Of a stretch of DNA of 64,000 nt, positions 1-13,800 are shown piece by piece. The translations under genes were made by a program, and so were the position numbers. The notes beneath the pieces were generated by a model. It did no database searches, was not told where the DNA came from, and worked only from the letters and a program-made list of their open reading frames with translations. Each line of letters begins with the position of its first letter. The stretch's first letter is position 1. Source of the stretch: Termitomyces sp. T153 (taxonomy: Eukaryota > Basidiomycota > Agaricomycetes > Agaricales > Lyophyllaceae); NCBI GenBank assembly GCA_018296165.2, contig JACKQL020000081.1, positions 1 through 64,000 of the forward strand. The letters are read 5' to 3'.

Positions 1-232
1 ACTTGTCTCAAATTTAAGGTTGTACCGGGAAAAAATTTCCTTTTTTGGCATCACCTTAATTTTTAATTAGAATTAGTCTAGAATTATTTTGATAGATTGC
101 TGGAGCATCTAATCAGCCCTTGTGCTCAGTATCAGGCTTGTTACATGCCAAATAATAAGCAAGCAAAATTGGTTTTATTATAGTTATATGAAAAGAGAGC
201 ATATAGTAAGCATATGATGTATTTGTATATTC

Positions 233-3200
233 TTAGGAAGACCCTTGTTCTCTAGCTGCCTGACGATCAGCATATCTTTTTCGTGCTTCCATAATGCCAT
301 TGCCAGCAACTTTGATTGGTGCAAAATCACTGCTCTTTGTATTAGCCTCAAATGCACGCTGCAACATATTGCGAACACTTGCTGCAGGGCCACTTTCTGC
401 AGATACATCTGACCCCTTAGCCTTCTTGTTGGTCTTCTTACTTGTGCTCTGAGTCTTATCAGGTGCTAATGCATGATCTTAGAATATGCATTGTGTAAAT
501 AATAAGATCATCTTACTAGGAGATGACACCCGCTTTCTCTTGACTGGTCCTTCAGACATGGAAGATTTGCCTTTAGCAGCTAGCAGATTGCAATGAATTT
601 GAGCCAACACTAGAAAATATCTCATTGCATACCAGCTGTAATCATTAAGGCTGACATGACTACATTTTTGAAATCTTAGTTTCTTTCCTCTGCAGATAAT
701 AAGAATGACATACCTTCCTCTGCAGACTTGTTAGAAACCTCTTGTTGTTGTGATTCTTCCTCCTCATCTTCTGCCTCAGATCCTTTGTCTTCTTGCTCAC
801 TGTTTGCCTGTTCTCCATCATTATTTTCACTGCCATCCAAATCTTCTATATCTTGATCATTCTCTGTATCTTGCTCCTGTTCATCAGCTGTACCAGATCC
901 ATCTTCTGATTCCAGATCCTCTTCAGTTTCTGAGTCATGCTCTTCAATTTCCTTGACTTTTCCCTTGCCTATTAAGATGTTAAATAAGGATCCAAGGTAT
1001 AAATAATATCCCTGACTGATAGAAGCATTCTGAGGCACTGCTTTAGATGGAGCAAATGTTGGTGGACGACGAAAAATCTTCTCAGGCTTTCTTGGCTTCA
1101 ACAATGCTTGCTGGCGCTTCATACGAACACCTTCAAGTCGAACCAAGTCAGGGTTGACATCATGTTCACTGCGGTTTAATAGTGCCATGTTTTCTGGTGA
1201 ATGCCATTCAGCAAGCTCTTCAGTCGTAGGAAAGACTGAATAATCATGCAGCACTTCCAGCTGCTCTGCAAGTCGTTTCTTGTTTTCATAGCTGAGAGGA
1301 ACGTTATAGTCATATTGGTCCTGATAAATGTACTTTGTGGAATGTTCCAGTTGTTCCAATATAACCTGAAAAGATGTGTCTTAGTGTTTGACATGAGCAG
1401 ATAATAAGACGCACATTATGCAGATCCTCAAGCACTCTTTGCACTGGTTTCTTCAAAGTTTTGACTTGGCTGTCAGTCTTGGGATCTGTTGCTATACAGT
1501 GAAAGAGAGGGCTCTTCATGAAAATGTCATGGATACTGCGAAGTGCATGGTTGGCACTAGTCACTTGAGATTCAACAGACCGCATTGAATGATAGTTTGT
1601 GATATCGTCAATAAGCTCCTGTGTGAGGCTGTCTTCTCCATTGTCTTCTCCTTCTGCATAGGCCTTGGGAGGAGCTATATCATACCAACGACTCCAACCC
1701 TTTACTTCATCCAAGATCATTTGCACTTTTGGATTGGCAAGATAGACTGTATCCCAACCCTCATAAATGTTGCGCCTGTCCTCCCCATCACCATCATCAT
1801 CTGAATCACAAAGCCCAATAAGAGCATAAGGAATATGTGCAGCTATCCAGAAAGAGCTAGCCAGTTGTCGAAGTTTGTTGGTCCGATTTTTGTGGCCACT
1901 TTTTATTTCAGGCATCTCTTGCCACTTGAAAATAGTTGTCTGCATAGCTTGCTCCAACAACCATGGCTCTGTGTGGACACACTTCTTTGGATTGTGAGAT
2001 TCAAGATGAGAATATGCATCGGCAAGGAGCTCTTCATCACCCTTGTCCAAAACAAGAATCAAAACATCAACAATGCGATTCATGCCTTGTAGGACAGGAT
2101 CATTGTTAGGTTGACCTTTGAGCTTGGGAACTTTATACAGATGAGGTGGTGCATTGATATGCAAGGGATGATTGGCTATATTGTGAGCCCGAATATCCTC
2201 CAGGCCAGACAGCCTAAAGCGGAATAGAGTGGCAAGCCATTTGTTGATAGCCATTTGAAAGTCCATAGTATGGTCCTCAGGATGCTCAGAAAAATAGAGC
2301 TCTTTGAGAATTGAATAGACAGTAGGAGTGCCTGGACTGTAAGTGGTTTGACCTAGCATATGATGAATCATAGGTTCATAGTGACCAAGAATCTGTGGTA
2401 TTAAGAAATCTTAGAATCATCTCAGAGCAGATAATAAGAACACACCATAATCATTGATTCTTCATGTATAGCCATGTGATCGCAAATTGGTACAATAAAA
2501 TCAGTTATAGGGAGTGGATGGGCTGTGTCGTAGTTGGGATAAAAGAGACTATGGCCAATCTGTCCATAAGTGAGCCACTTGAGCTTGCCAGGAATTTGTG
2601 CAATGATGTTTTTAGCAGAGGAATCATTTGCAAATTGGAGTTGAGCATCCTGAATCCACTTGGTAACCTCTTCAAAGAGTATGTCGGTGTAGAGTGTATA
2701 GGTTTCAGCATATTTGGCACGCATATTGTCATCCATTTGATCACTTTTGAATCCAAATAGATTGAGCCCAACATTCTGCCAGGCTGTGTCAGCAGTTTTC
2801 AGTGCTGTATAAAAGGCATCGTCGAAAATGTCAAAGCGAGTCTGCTTTGAATTGAATGCCAATTGATTGAATGCCCAGAGTTTTTTTCGAACTTCATTAT
2901 GTGCACTGTGGGAAATAGGATTGGCAAAGTATGCCATAGCATCTTCACCTGTATCTGGAAAGACTGTCATGGAGTGATCAGAAAACAGAATTTCAAAGGT
3001 GAGGGCCATCCAGTGCATATATGTTATGGCATAGGCACTTGATCCACGCCTCCAACGATTGAGAGCTGTGATGGTGAATGGCATATCCCTATGGAAATAG
3101 CTGTTCAAGCAGAGGCGAGAGTAGGCATAGGTGAGATGTGTGGAGCTTAGAGCCTTTCGGATGCGTTGGCCCTTGGAATCATTCTGCTCAACAAGTGAAT

Positions 3201-4371
3201 TGAGAATCTTTGTGATGTTTCCAGAGTTGACACCATGCTGTCCATTGAGTGCATCGAAAAACATAGTGAGGGTGTTTTGCACGGTTTCTTCAACTTGGAA
3301 AATCAGCTTGTTACTAGCCAGTTCAGTCTTGATATGAATGGCATTGGGATGAGCATTGATTTTGTCTGGATTAGAAATCTTAGTGTCTGCATAATGAAGC
3401 TAATAAGATAGGAAGAATCCCACCGAGATCCAGAATTTTAGCAACCCAAGTGACTTGTTGTAGCTCCTTCTCCAAAGCTTCAAGCTCTTTGATCAATGGT
3501 TCACGAGATCTAGCATTTTTTCCTTTTTCATCCCAATTGTTGATTTTCTGGCTAAGATCATAATAGGCCTTGAGCTTGTCTTGGTAGACAAAAGTGCGCA
3601 ACAGTTCCAATCGATGTCCCCCATTTCCTAAAACAGGAAATAGTTCTTTCTCTGCAGCAGTTGCATCCACAAAAGCTTTTCCACGCCATTCTGGTAAAAA
3701 CTCGATTGTCCTAATTGCACTAGTGTCAAACGTAAGGCACTGGGTGTTGAGAATTTTGGGACTAATCAGAATCAGGATAGCGTTGACAAGGTCATGGTTC
3801 TGAAGGTCTCTTCCAAAGTTGGTACTTTCCCAGAGGCCTTTGAGATCAGTGTACTTCTGTGGACGAGTATTGATGACAGCTCTGCGAAGTTCAGCTGTGA
3901 TTCCAAGGCCGTTGTCGCTCAGAGCAGGCCAATTAACATAACCCAGAACAGCAGCATTAATAGCATCATGAAGGAGTTGGCCTTTCTTGGCTTCCTTGAG
4001 AGTTGCTTGAGCAGCTTCGTCAGCTTTGACCAGCTGAGAATGGGCCTTTTGATAGGCCCTTGGTCCCTTAAAAAAATATAAGTTCAGATGGAAACATTAG
4101 TTAGTAACTGATAGACTACCTGAATTCTTGCATTTTTAACATTCTTGAGACTGCCAATGATATTTGTTGTCTAAATGAGATCTTAGAAACTGCTCTGGTC
4201 ATTTAATAAGATAGTTCTTACCTTTGATGATGACTGGCAAAATAGAAAAACAATCAAGACATGTAATGCAGATATCAATTCAGACTTACTCCGGTAGTGT
4301 TCTGATCATGTCTTATTATTAGCAATTGTAGATTATAAGATTGAAACAAACAGATGCACCTTGGGAGGCAT
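233..4371 (-). CDS. Gene A: large protein of unknown function, paralog of gene B
   Basis: Function not recognised. Exons read leftward: 4360-4371, 4222-4233, 4120-4170, 3424-4066, 2446-3365, 1415-2392, 714-1365, 517-579 and 233-465. They join in frame (3564 nt, 1187 residues). A further intron from about 1041 to 972 is possible at the position matched in gene B. The protein starts MPPK, then a 12-nt exon coding SSSK, then a helical region and a motif VLGNGGHRLELLRTF (about residues 170-185). The motif GNGxHR resembles the G-x-H-R loop of ParB/sulfiredoxin-like domains, which is only an inference. The tail has a long Glu/Asp-rich tract (778-960) and a basic KRKR patch. The same blocks occur in the same order in gene B. 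Six of the eight modelled introns hold the palindromic hairpin. The acceptor of the 580-713 intron is the least certain. Confidence 0.8.
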
Positions 4372-4770
4372 GGTTGACCTGATTATGTAATCACTGATGA
4401 AGATCAAGTTGGAGATAGTGGTGGTAAGAGGTCAAGAGATGATTTCAAACTCAGATGATTAATCATCAGTGAAGTTTAGGGCAGGTCAGTGGCCAAGTCA
4501 TGTGAGTAAGCTTTGAAAAATTCATTTGTACTATGAGATTAAACAAGACCAGATATGATGAATGTCAGAATCTTAATAACAGCTCACTGAAGATAAAAAG
4601 ATGCAATAGATGAAATTTGAAAGTTCTTGATTTAAAGCAGTTACTTCAAATTAAAATGCACAAATTGACAGACATACTTTTCAAGCCTCTGAGTTAGAGT
4701 AGTCAAATATAAAAACAGTCTTTTTGTGTGTATAACAGAATGAAATAACAATAAATAATAAAGAGTTCAA
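4372..4770 (-). promoter_or_regulatory. Intergenic region with gene A promoter
   Basis: This 399-bp gap lies between the start of gene A and the stop of gene C. Two motifs recur upstream of genes B and C. TTACATAA (4383-4390, minus strand) lies 11 bases before the ATG. An E-box-like TCATGTGA lies at about 4496-4503, preceded by a GGGCAGGTCAGT stretch near 4481-4492 that also occurs upstream of gene B. I see no separate gene. The boxes are seen directly; their role as promoter elements is inferred from their recurrence. Confidence 0.5.
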
Positions 4771-7700
4771 TTACACCCTGGTTCCAGCATACCATAGAAA
4801 AAGAGCAGACATGTTAGTTGAATGGCCAACAATGGGAGTGTTATTGATCCACTTGGTAAAGTGATCCAGAGTTGGCCATTTGGTACTAAAATGGTCTTCA
4901 GCCTTAGTCCTAAGATTTGGATCAAAATAAATGCCAAAAGCAATGGGTGCTAAGACATCCCTGGAATTAGGATTGCATCCTTGAGCCTTTGGAAGGATAT
5001 CTCCATGCAAAGAGTCATCAAGTTGAGGAATGTGACAAAACCAACACACTGCAGGGTGAATGCGAGGATGATAGCGAATTTGCCGTTGCCATGCTCGGAA
5101 TACTGCAACATCAGCATCTGGCAGGCTTGTATCAAGTGTATTGCAAGCAGTGATGGAATGCTTTGCAGAGTCAACACCACAAAGATCACAAAAAGCACAA
5201 GTGTCTTGAAATAGTGCAAGTGCTTCGTGCAATTGCTGAATATACAATGCTCCAGTTTGAGAACGTTCCACACGATTCTTCTTGGCCAGAGTCATTTGAG
5301 TATGAAAAGAAGCTGATGCATCTTCAAACTTGCGCTTAAGTTGAGGTCTACAAATTTGAATAAATACTATCAAACCCAGGTTTTATTATCTGCACTCACT
5401 GTGTAGATGGCAGAGCTCTATTGATAAAATCCACAGGTCTAGAAATGCCTTTCCTCTCTAAAGACTTCATCTCAGGCCTGTCAATGGATATTAATCTTAT
5501 AAAACAATAATGAAGTTTTTAAGACTGACTCTGAGCAAGCTGAAATCGATCTCAAAATAGACATAGATCGAGTGATTGAGGAAGTGCCACCAGATAATAT
5601 GTTGGGCTGCTCAGTGATAGCCTTAGAGAGATTAAACTCTTGGACATGTCTAGACACTAAGGCAGTAGTGCTTGATGGCTCACTTCTTCCTACATTTCTG
5701 TATAAATGTGTTAGAAGTGTTCATAATTGTAAAATAATATAGAACACACTGTACAATTGCAGGCACCAAGCATCGAGAACATCTTGGACTATTTTCAGTG
5801 ACACCACAAGACATTCCCTCCTTATCAGTGAAAGAAGTAATGCTATAGCGAATGCAATGATTTGAGCGATATATCATTGTCCACATAGCCTTGTATCCAC
5901 GGTGATCAATACCATCTTTAGGAGGATGCTGATATTTGCCCATGTTCGATTTATACCGTGGAATGATGACACATTTTGCCCATTGTCCATCTCTACCTGC
6001 TCGGCCCACTTCTTGAGTAAAACCAATCATTTGTTTGGGTGTGCCAGCATGAATCACAAGTCGAACATTGGGATAGTCATTGCCAGCTCCAAATGCATTG
6101 GTGCAGACCATAACTTTGTGGATGCCTTGAATCCATCGATGATATATGGCCTCACGCTTTTGATCAGCCATGCTTTCTCCTCCTTCATAAAAATCACATC
6201 CAAGGGCCTCAACAATGGGTCGCCCCTCTTCTTCCTTCAAAGAGACAAAAATGAGAGCTCTATCACTCTGTGTGAATGTCTTCATTTCTGCATGCAGTGT
6301 TTCTAAGACAGCTGCACATGTTGCCTCGTGTGACCTAGTTGGTGAATGCATAATGTATTCCAATTCGGGTCGGTCGGTAGACATTCTGATTCCAATCCAG
6401 TCATGTGTTAGGCCAAAGGCTTTAGCAAGGGCCTTTTCACTAGCAATTGGAATTGTTGCAGACAGAACTACAAGCTGCACTGGAATTGTGCGAACATCTT
6501 CCAAGTGCTGGAGAGCTGGCCGAAAATCATTATCTGTAAGAGCCAGCTGGCCTTCATCAAAGATAAAACGATTGACTTTCTTGGTATTGTGTATTCTGGC
6601 AACTGTTTGGCGCCACCCAGGTGTACGAGATCGATCAGCAGAGACCAGAATCAAAGCATGATTGCCTGTAATTATTTCTTCTTCTGCTCCAGTATAATGT
6701 TCAAAGGGAATCTTCATTTGTTTAAGTTTCCGCTTATAGTCACTGATTAGTGACTTGAGAGGAAGAATGACCACAGTGACTTGGCCCCCTTCTATCAAGG
6801 CTGGAATGATTGCCAGCATTGTTTTTCCAGCTCCTGTTCGCAAAAAGGCACAAACATCTTGTTTGAGTTGGAGCACTGCTATAACTGCATGCTTTTGTTC
6901 AGGAGATGACCATGTTGCTTGTGGATTATGGAGTGCAGCACAAAGTCCTGCCAGAGCAGCTGACTCAAGATCTATTGAAACAATTTTTAACATCATTGTG
7001 TTGAAAGGAAAATTCATCACATACTGCCAGTCAAATCATATTTTTCAATTTGTGGAGATGAAATATCCTGTGTGATGATTTCTACTGGACCATCACTTGA
7101 TAATGCATCATGAATACTGGCTTTGTCATCAGTAACATAGCTGAGGTCACCATCTGAGATATAAGAGCTCTCAGAAGGAGCTGGATTAGAACTGGAGATG
7201 TTGAATTCTGAGATGAATTCTCTGTTGAGCAGTGGAGATGATGTCAAAGCAAGGCTATTTTGACATGTTTGAGTATTTCTGTCCTGTCCATTTTGACTGG
7301 CATATAACTTCAATGCATCCTGGATTTCAACTTGCAAATTTGTCCCTGCAATAGAACAAAGCTTAATCTTATAATATGAAAGCAAAGATAATAAGATCTC
7401 ACTGAAATTAGTTAAAGCTTGCTCAATTGCAGTGGTCACTACATGTTGAACAGCATTGGGTATCCCTTGTAACACTTGTTCAGTGATAGCACTGGTCATT
7501 TCAGCAGTGATTTTTGTAGCAGATAATGTGGGAGCAATTAAAGATCCCTTGCTTGAAGGTGAAATAGCACCAGCTTGAACTAGTTTGTCAAAGTGGATTG
7601 CTTGGCAATCATAATAGGCCAGTCCAAGACCTCCAGGTACAGCACGAGAGATGATTTGCCAATCTGTACTGGCATCCAAATATAATGGCAGTACATCTTC

Positions 7701-10487
7701 AGCCACTCCAGAGAGTGCATCTGCACTGAGGCCATAAATGCGGTTTTCAGTGCGACGGCTATGTGTTGCTTGCTGAGCTGAGATGGTGTCTTGCTCATCA
7801 ATTTCCATTAGATCATCAAGTCCAGAGCATAGCTTGCGTCGAAAAGCAATTGAGACTTGTCTCCATGCCTGCAATCCAAGCTTTACACCAATGGTCTCCT
7901 CTGTATAACTTTGCATAATACGAGAGACCTCAGTGGAAGTGAAGAGCTTGCCATTGTTCACAAATAAATGATCACGATAGAGTTGACGTATGTCTGGGCT
8001 ATCATGATGGCATATAAATGCAGCCAACTGAGCAAAGGGACGAGCAATAGCAAGATTTTGAATAATGAGATCAGAGGTGACTCCATCAAATGCATGAGGA
8101 ATGAGCTTTTCTGAGCCGGTGAGAGCTGTTCCTTTGTGATAAGTAACAAGCATGGCCAAGTATTTGCCAAAAGCCACACAATTCCGATGAGTTGATGTGG
8201 CAATATTTGTATAAGTCATTGCTGTGAGCTCTGTACCTCGACCTGGTGCACCACCCAGCATCTGTCCACGCACTAGCAAAAGGCCTTCAAATTGAGCATA
8301 TTGATATAACCAGGAGCGAAGAATCATTTTATTCCATGTTAGAGTTCCATCTTCATGTTCAACAGCAATGAAGCGTTTGCGAAGCAGAGGATCCTTCAGA
8401 ATGGCAGTGATTAGACTGTCACAATGCTGGTTGAAGGGATTGCGAGGGTCTGTGATGAAGGAATAGCCAACAGCAGTATTGGTTAAATCATCTGCTAGAT
8501 CATTGTACTGGGCATGTAAGTTCAGGCCACATAAGACATTTTGTTGCCAAGCCTTGATCAAAACATGTTCAATCTTGACAAAGGTGCATTGGATGTTGCT
8601 AAATGTGACTTGACAGCCTTCATAAAGCATTGTTTGATAGTGCTTGCGATCAAGCCACCAAACACGAGGCAAAGCCATTGTTGATTCAGCAATAGCAGTT
8701 GCACGATGTTGCAGAGATCGCAAGGAGTTGAAGGTGGAATCATATTTTTCTGTGAACCATGGTGCAAGCAATTCCATCTGGAATTGAAAGGAAGTTGTAG
8801 GATCTAGTTTGACTTTGCGATAGATTTCTATCATGAAGGTGTTTCGCATACAATATTCAAAGCGAGCAATTGGGCCAGTGGTATATTTTGGATGCTTGAA
8901 TGATCCATCAGGCTGCAGCATCATCAATGCTAGACAGACAATGGTGGGATCAGGGAACAGATTATCTTGATTTGGTGTCCAAGTGTGTGTCCATAAAGCA
9001 ATCAAAATTCGCAGCACCTTCATAGATAGTGCAAATGCATGTGGATCAGAAATGGCATCTCGAAGATCATTCAAGCGCTTGTCAGCTTCAGAGGAAAGTG
9101 GAAAGACAAGGCTTGTGGATGGTCGCAATAGCATGGCAAGCAATTGAACAACTGGAGTGGTATATTCCTTCATTCTGTGAATATGATCTTGATGGCAATG
9201 GAATGGCTGGTTGTTGATACCACTGTATGGCACGATCTTAGTAAATGACTAGAACAGAAAATAAGATACCTACTCTTTAGCAGGATCTGGAGAATTTAAA
9301 CGTTGGAGAATAAGCTCTGGAATGAAGCTGAACATGTCTTCAGACCCAAGAAATAAACTGTGTACAGCTTCCACCAGTCTTGGAAATTCAGTGGTCTTGA
9401 CTGGAGCCACCAGAGCAAGCAACTCATCAATTGAATGATTCTTGATGAGCTCTGACCAACGATTGGATTTGAGCCAAGGACTTAAAAGTCTAGGATCAAG
9501 TCTGTGGCCAGTTGGCTTGCCATCTAAAGCTTCCATCCTGCTTCGCAATTCATGAATAATTATTTGGGCTGGCTGCTTGATTGGTTGCAATGCAGGAGTA
9601 ATTGGAAAGAATGATCGATGCAAGGTGTGATTCAAGCGCTGAGCATAAACTTGGGTCCATGTAGTTGGAACTGGCATTGTGTTATGCTCCATATTATGGT
9701 GTTTGAGCATGCTAGATTGAGCACCATAAACTTTATTGCATAAGTTGCATTGCCAGGCTGAATGCACAGATAAACCCAGAATTTCATCCCTGATAGCAGT
9801 ATCCATAAGAGGAAGTTGGGGTGAGAGCATGAGCAGGGCTAGATCCTCATCTACTAGCTTTTGGTCAAGTCGTATTCCACAATCACCATGCTGGTTTTTA
9901 ATGTGCTCTACCATATGGCCAGGTGCCAATGCAATAGAGCAAGTGAGACAGATTAGGCAAGCAATATTGGTGTTATATGCAATGCCAAATTTTTGAAGAT
10001 AGTTGGGATGAAGTAGTTGTGATTTGACTTGTCTGTCATTTTTAGTTTTCTAATAAAAAGGTATTAGTAACAAAATGAGTAGTCAAATGTTGAGTATACC
10101 TGACAGTCACTAGAATCATCATTAAATCCAGTATCAGTCATTCCTGGTGGTTGATTCTGATGATCTTAATAAATTCAAGAGCATATAATAAGACATAGAG
10201 CATACCACATGTCCCAGCCAGTGGCACTGAGAACTGTGAACATGTTTTTTGAGACTAAGAGTAGAGTTGTATTGGTGGCCATTAGGAAACTTGGAGCATA
10301 TGCAGAAGAAATTATTTGTTTCAGAATCTCGATGCAATGTCACAGTAGTGTTGAGATATGTGACCTCTACAGAGTCAACACAAGTTCGAGTATGAGCATC
10401 ACGAGCTGATTTTGCTTGAGCATAGGTCTCTGCTTCAAAAGACTGTTGACAAGTTGTGCAAGAAGCAAAAGCAGTGGTTTGAGCCAT
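4771..10487 (-). CDS. Gene C: zinc finger / recombinase-like / RecQ-like helicase fusion
   Basis: Nine exons read leftward: 10206-10487, 10100-10156, 9274-10049, 7403-9222, 7025-7345, 5750-6971, 5530-5697, 5400-5477 and 4771-5347. They give an uninterrupted 1766-residue protein. Order: N-terminal CxxC...HxxxC finger (residues 10-36); an OrsD/DUF3505-like C2H2 region (CNLC...H near 9730); a central domain with RGTE (8229-8240), YHKG, AWRQ, QATHS and RIYG; then a superfamily 2 helicase. The helicase has Walker A GAGKT, motif II DEGQ, motif III SATIP, motif V NAFGAGND and motif VI QEVGRAGRDGQ. The tail has CAFCDLC and CWFC clusters. The likely role is an ATP-driven 3'-5' helicase acting in the nucleus. 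The recombinase reading is an inference from the R..K..R..H..Y order. Motif II is DEGQ rather than the usual DEAH/DEVH. Confidence 0.88.
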
Positions 10488-10490
10488 AGA

Positions 10491-10511
10491 TTATGTAATG
10501 ATCACGTGATG
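10491..10511 (-). promoter_or_regulatory. Gene C upstream boxes: TTACATAA and ATCACGTGAT
   Basis: TTACATAA (10491-10498, minus strand) lies three bases before the gene C ATG. It is directly preceded by the palindrome ATCACGTGAT (10501-10510), a perfect CACGTG E-box core. Genes A and B carry the same TTACATAA and an ATGTGA variant of the second box. The motif is so near the start codon that it may belong to the 5' UTR or a very compact promoter. Confidence 0.5.
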
Positions 10512-10817
10512 TCTGCTTTTGGAAGGTAGCAAAACAGGAAAGAGTTCCAACAAGTCAGGATCAAAAATTCCAGGAACTGTACATCTTAATCAAGTCAACA
10601 AATACAAATCCCGGCAACTAAACAAATGACCGAAGCATGCAATCTTTTCAAAGTTACACCTTAGATGATCTACAACTAATTGAATCTCATACCCTCCTTA
10701 CAGTCACTTTTTAGATATTACAAAGACTAGCAATTTTCATTGCCATTCAATGCAATACACTTCAGAAAAGCAACAAGTTATATGCTATAATCCAAGATAT
10801 CAAAGGCACTAAGAATT
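10512..10817. other. Gap between gene C start and gene B stop
   Basis: This 306-bp AT-rich gap must hold the remaining promoter of gene C and the 3' UTR of gene B. I see no open frame, hairpin of the intron family or other recognisable signal in it. Confidence 0.5.
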
Positions 10818-13800
10818 CTATGGAGAAGAAGCCATCTCAATATCCTTGTCCAATGCTGCACCTCCAATAGAGCTTTGAGAAGCAGAGACCACTTTCTTGG
10901 TTGAAATTGGCATTGCTGCTCCTTTGCTACTACCACTGTCACCCCCACTATGATTCAACTCAAAGCTCTTCTGAAGCATATCACAAACACCTTCAGGACC
11001 CCTGGGTTTCTTGGCATTGGCTGGTCCATGTTCATGTTGTTCAGCTGCTCAAAATGAATCTTATAAAAACATCAGAACAGATAATAAGACAAGCATACTA
11101 GATGTTGAACGACTCCGCTTGCCCTTGACTGATGAACTTTTTTGAAGAGCTGAAGATGTCCCTGAAGCTTCCTCTGAAAATGGTCTTAGAATCTGCCAGG
11201 TCACTTTATAAGACTGAGTAGCATACCTCTTGGTTCCAATCCACCTTGATCAACCACATCATCATTAGAAGTCTTGGTCTTCCCCTTGCCCTTGCTAGAG
11301 CGTGCTAAGGTATAATCATAAGCCAGCCAAGATCTTTTTGTTACTAAAACACTTACATGCAGACCTTATAGCAGCAACAGTTGGTGTACGAACAAAGGAC
11401 TTCTCTGCATGTTTTAATTTCTCCTGGGCAGCCATACGTTTTTCACGAGCACGTTCCAAGCGTAGCACATCACGATCCTCCTCTTTTTCAGTCCGGTTCA
11501 AAAGCTCCATGTTCTCTGGTGAATGCCAAGCAATCATTTCTTGATTAGTCGGAATCCAAGGAAATTCAGGCAAGGGTAACATCTGCTTGTGAATCATTTC
11601 AACATTTTCAGAGGTGAGTGGATTGTTGAAATTATAGTCATGTTGCAAAAGATGCTTGGCTCCATTTTGCAACTCTTCAAATGATGCCTGTAGACAAAAC
11701 TATCTTAGAATCTGACCAAGTCAAATTCTAAGACTCACCTGATGAAGGTCTTCCAAAATACGTAAAAATGGCCTTTTTAATGTCTTCACTGGCTTGTTGG
11801 TCTTTGGATCATTCACAATGCAGTGATAGAGTGGATTTTTCAAAAAGAGCTCGAGCAATGTTTGATGTGTAGTATTGACACTCTTCACTTGAGATTCCAG
11901 TGAGCGCATAGAGAGGAACTGCTCAACATCTTCAATTAATCCAGCCTTGAGGATGTCAGTTGAGTTTCCTTCAGCTGCATATTGATCAGCAGGGCCAATG
12001 CAGTACCAAGCTGGCCAATCCTTCAAGTCATCCACAATGCATCTGACTCGGGGATTCTTCAAATATGGAGTATCCCCTCCTTGATAAATGTTGTCAGTGT
12101 CATCAAGTTCATCATCACTATCCAAGTCAATGCAACCATAGAGGGCATGAGCACCAATCCAAAAGAATCGAACCAAGTGCCGCAATTTGTTGGTTCGATT
12201 TTTATTGCTCTTCTCCATCCCTGGGATTTTGGTCCACTGATAGCAAGTTCTCTGCAGAATATTCTCCAAGATGGCACCATCTGTAGCTTGTTCATTCTCT
12301 TCATCAGATCCAAGAGTTGCATAGCAATCCTCCAACTCATCACTGTCAACACCATCTATAATACCAGCCAGGATAGGAATCATCTCTTCCATTGCTTCAA
12401 GATGAGGATCACCATTGGGAGGACCAGTGAGCAATGGAACGACCTTGTTGAAAAGGTATGGTGGAGCATTTTTCTCCTTTGGATGGTTGGCAATGTTGTA
12501 ACGACGAATGTCTTCTAAACCAGAATGACGAAATCGGAAAAGAGTGCCTAGCCAATTGTTGATGGCTATCTGGACCTTTCTAGTATCAGCTCTGGGATTT
12601 TGCTTCTTGTAGGCAGACCACAATACTGAGTAGACTGTTGCCGATCCACTAGTATATGTGGTTTGACTAAGCATTGCCTGGACCAGAGGTTCATAAAGAC
12701 CAGCAATCTGTCCAGTCATTGAGCATCTTAGAATATGACCAGAGCAGATTATAAGATCTCACCATAATCATAGATTCTTCATGCTCAGTCATGGCATCAC
12801 AAACAGACATGATGAATTCTGCTGTGACCACAGGATGAGCTGTATAATACTTCGGATAAAACAATTGACCTCCAAGTTGGGCCATTGTAAGCCAATTCAA
12901 CTTGTTGGGAATTGCATTGATGATCTTCTGAGCCACTGGATCATTGGCAAACTTAGCATGAGCAGATTTGATCCAGCTATCCAAGTTGTCCAAAAGGGAG
13001 GTCATATAAACATCAAAGACCTCCTTCCCATAGTTGGCCATGAAATCATCATCGAGCTGGTCACGATTATAGCCAAAAGAGTCCAATTTGGTCCGATAAA
13101 TGCTAGATGCATTCTTCAAGAGGCAGTAGAATTTGTCATCCAATATATCGAATCGGGTTTCTTTCTTAGAAAAGTCAAGACCATCAAATACCCAGAGTTT
13201 CCCAAGCAGCTTGCGTCTCATTTGTATGAATTCGTCAGAACCAAAATCTTCAGAACTTGGAAGTGTGGAAAAGTCAAGGAGAGAATGGGCAGAAAATAGG
13301 CATTCAAAAGTGAGGGCCATCCATTGGAAATATACGATGGCATAGGCACTGGAAGCACGACGCCAGCGAGTCAATGCAGTGACTGAAAAAGGCATGTCAC
13401 GATGAAAATAGCTGTTAAAGCATAGGCGCGAATAAGCATAGACAAGGTCAACAGAGGACAAAGCTTTGATGATACGCCGATCCTTGCTTTCAGTCTGAAT
13501 TGTGAGAGATGACAGAATCCTGTTTATGTTGTCTGCATCAACCACATCCTGTTGATTGAGTACGTCGAAAAACATTGAGAGTGTGTTTTGCGCAGTTTCC
13601 TGGACTTGAAAGATCAACTTGTTGCTGGCCAACTCTGCCTTGATTAAAGCAGCATCTTCATGTGCATTGATCATGTCTAATAAATTGTATCTTAGTTTTT
13701 ACTCTGAGCATTTTATAAGATGAAAATATCGCACCCAAATCTAGTACCTTTGCTACCCAAGTCACTTCTCGAAGTTCCTTCTTCAAATTCTCCAGCTCCT

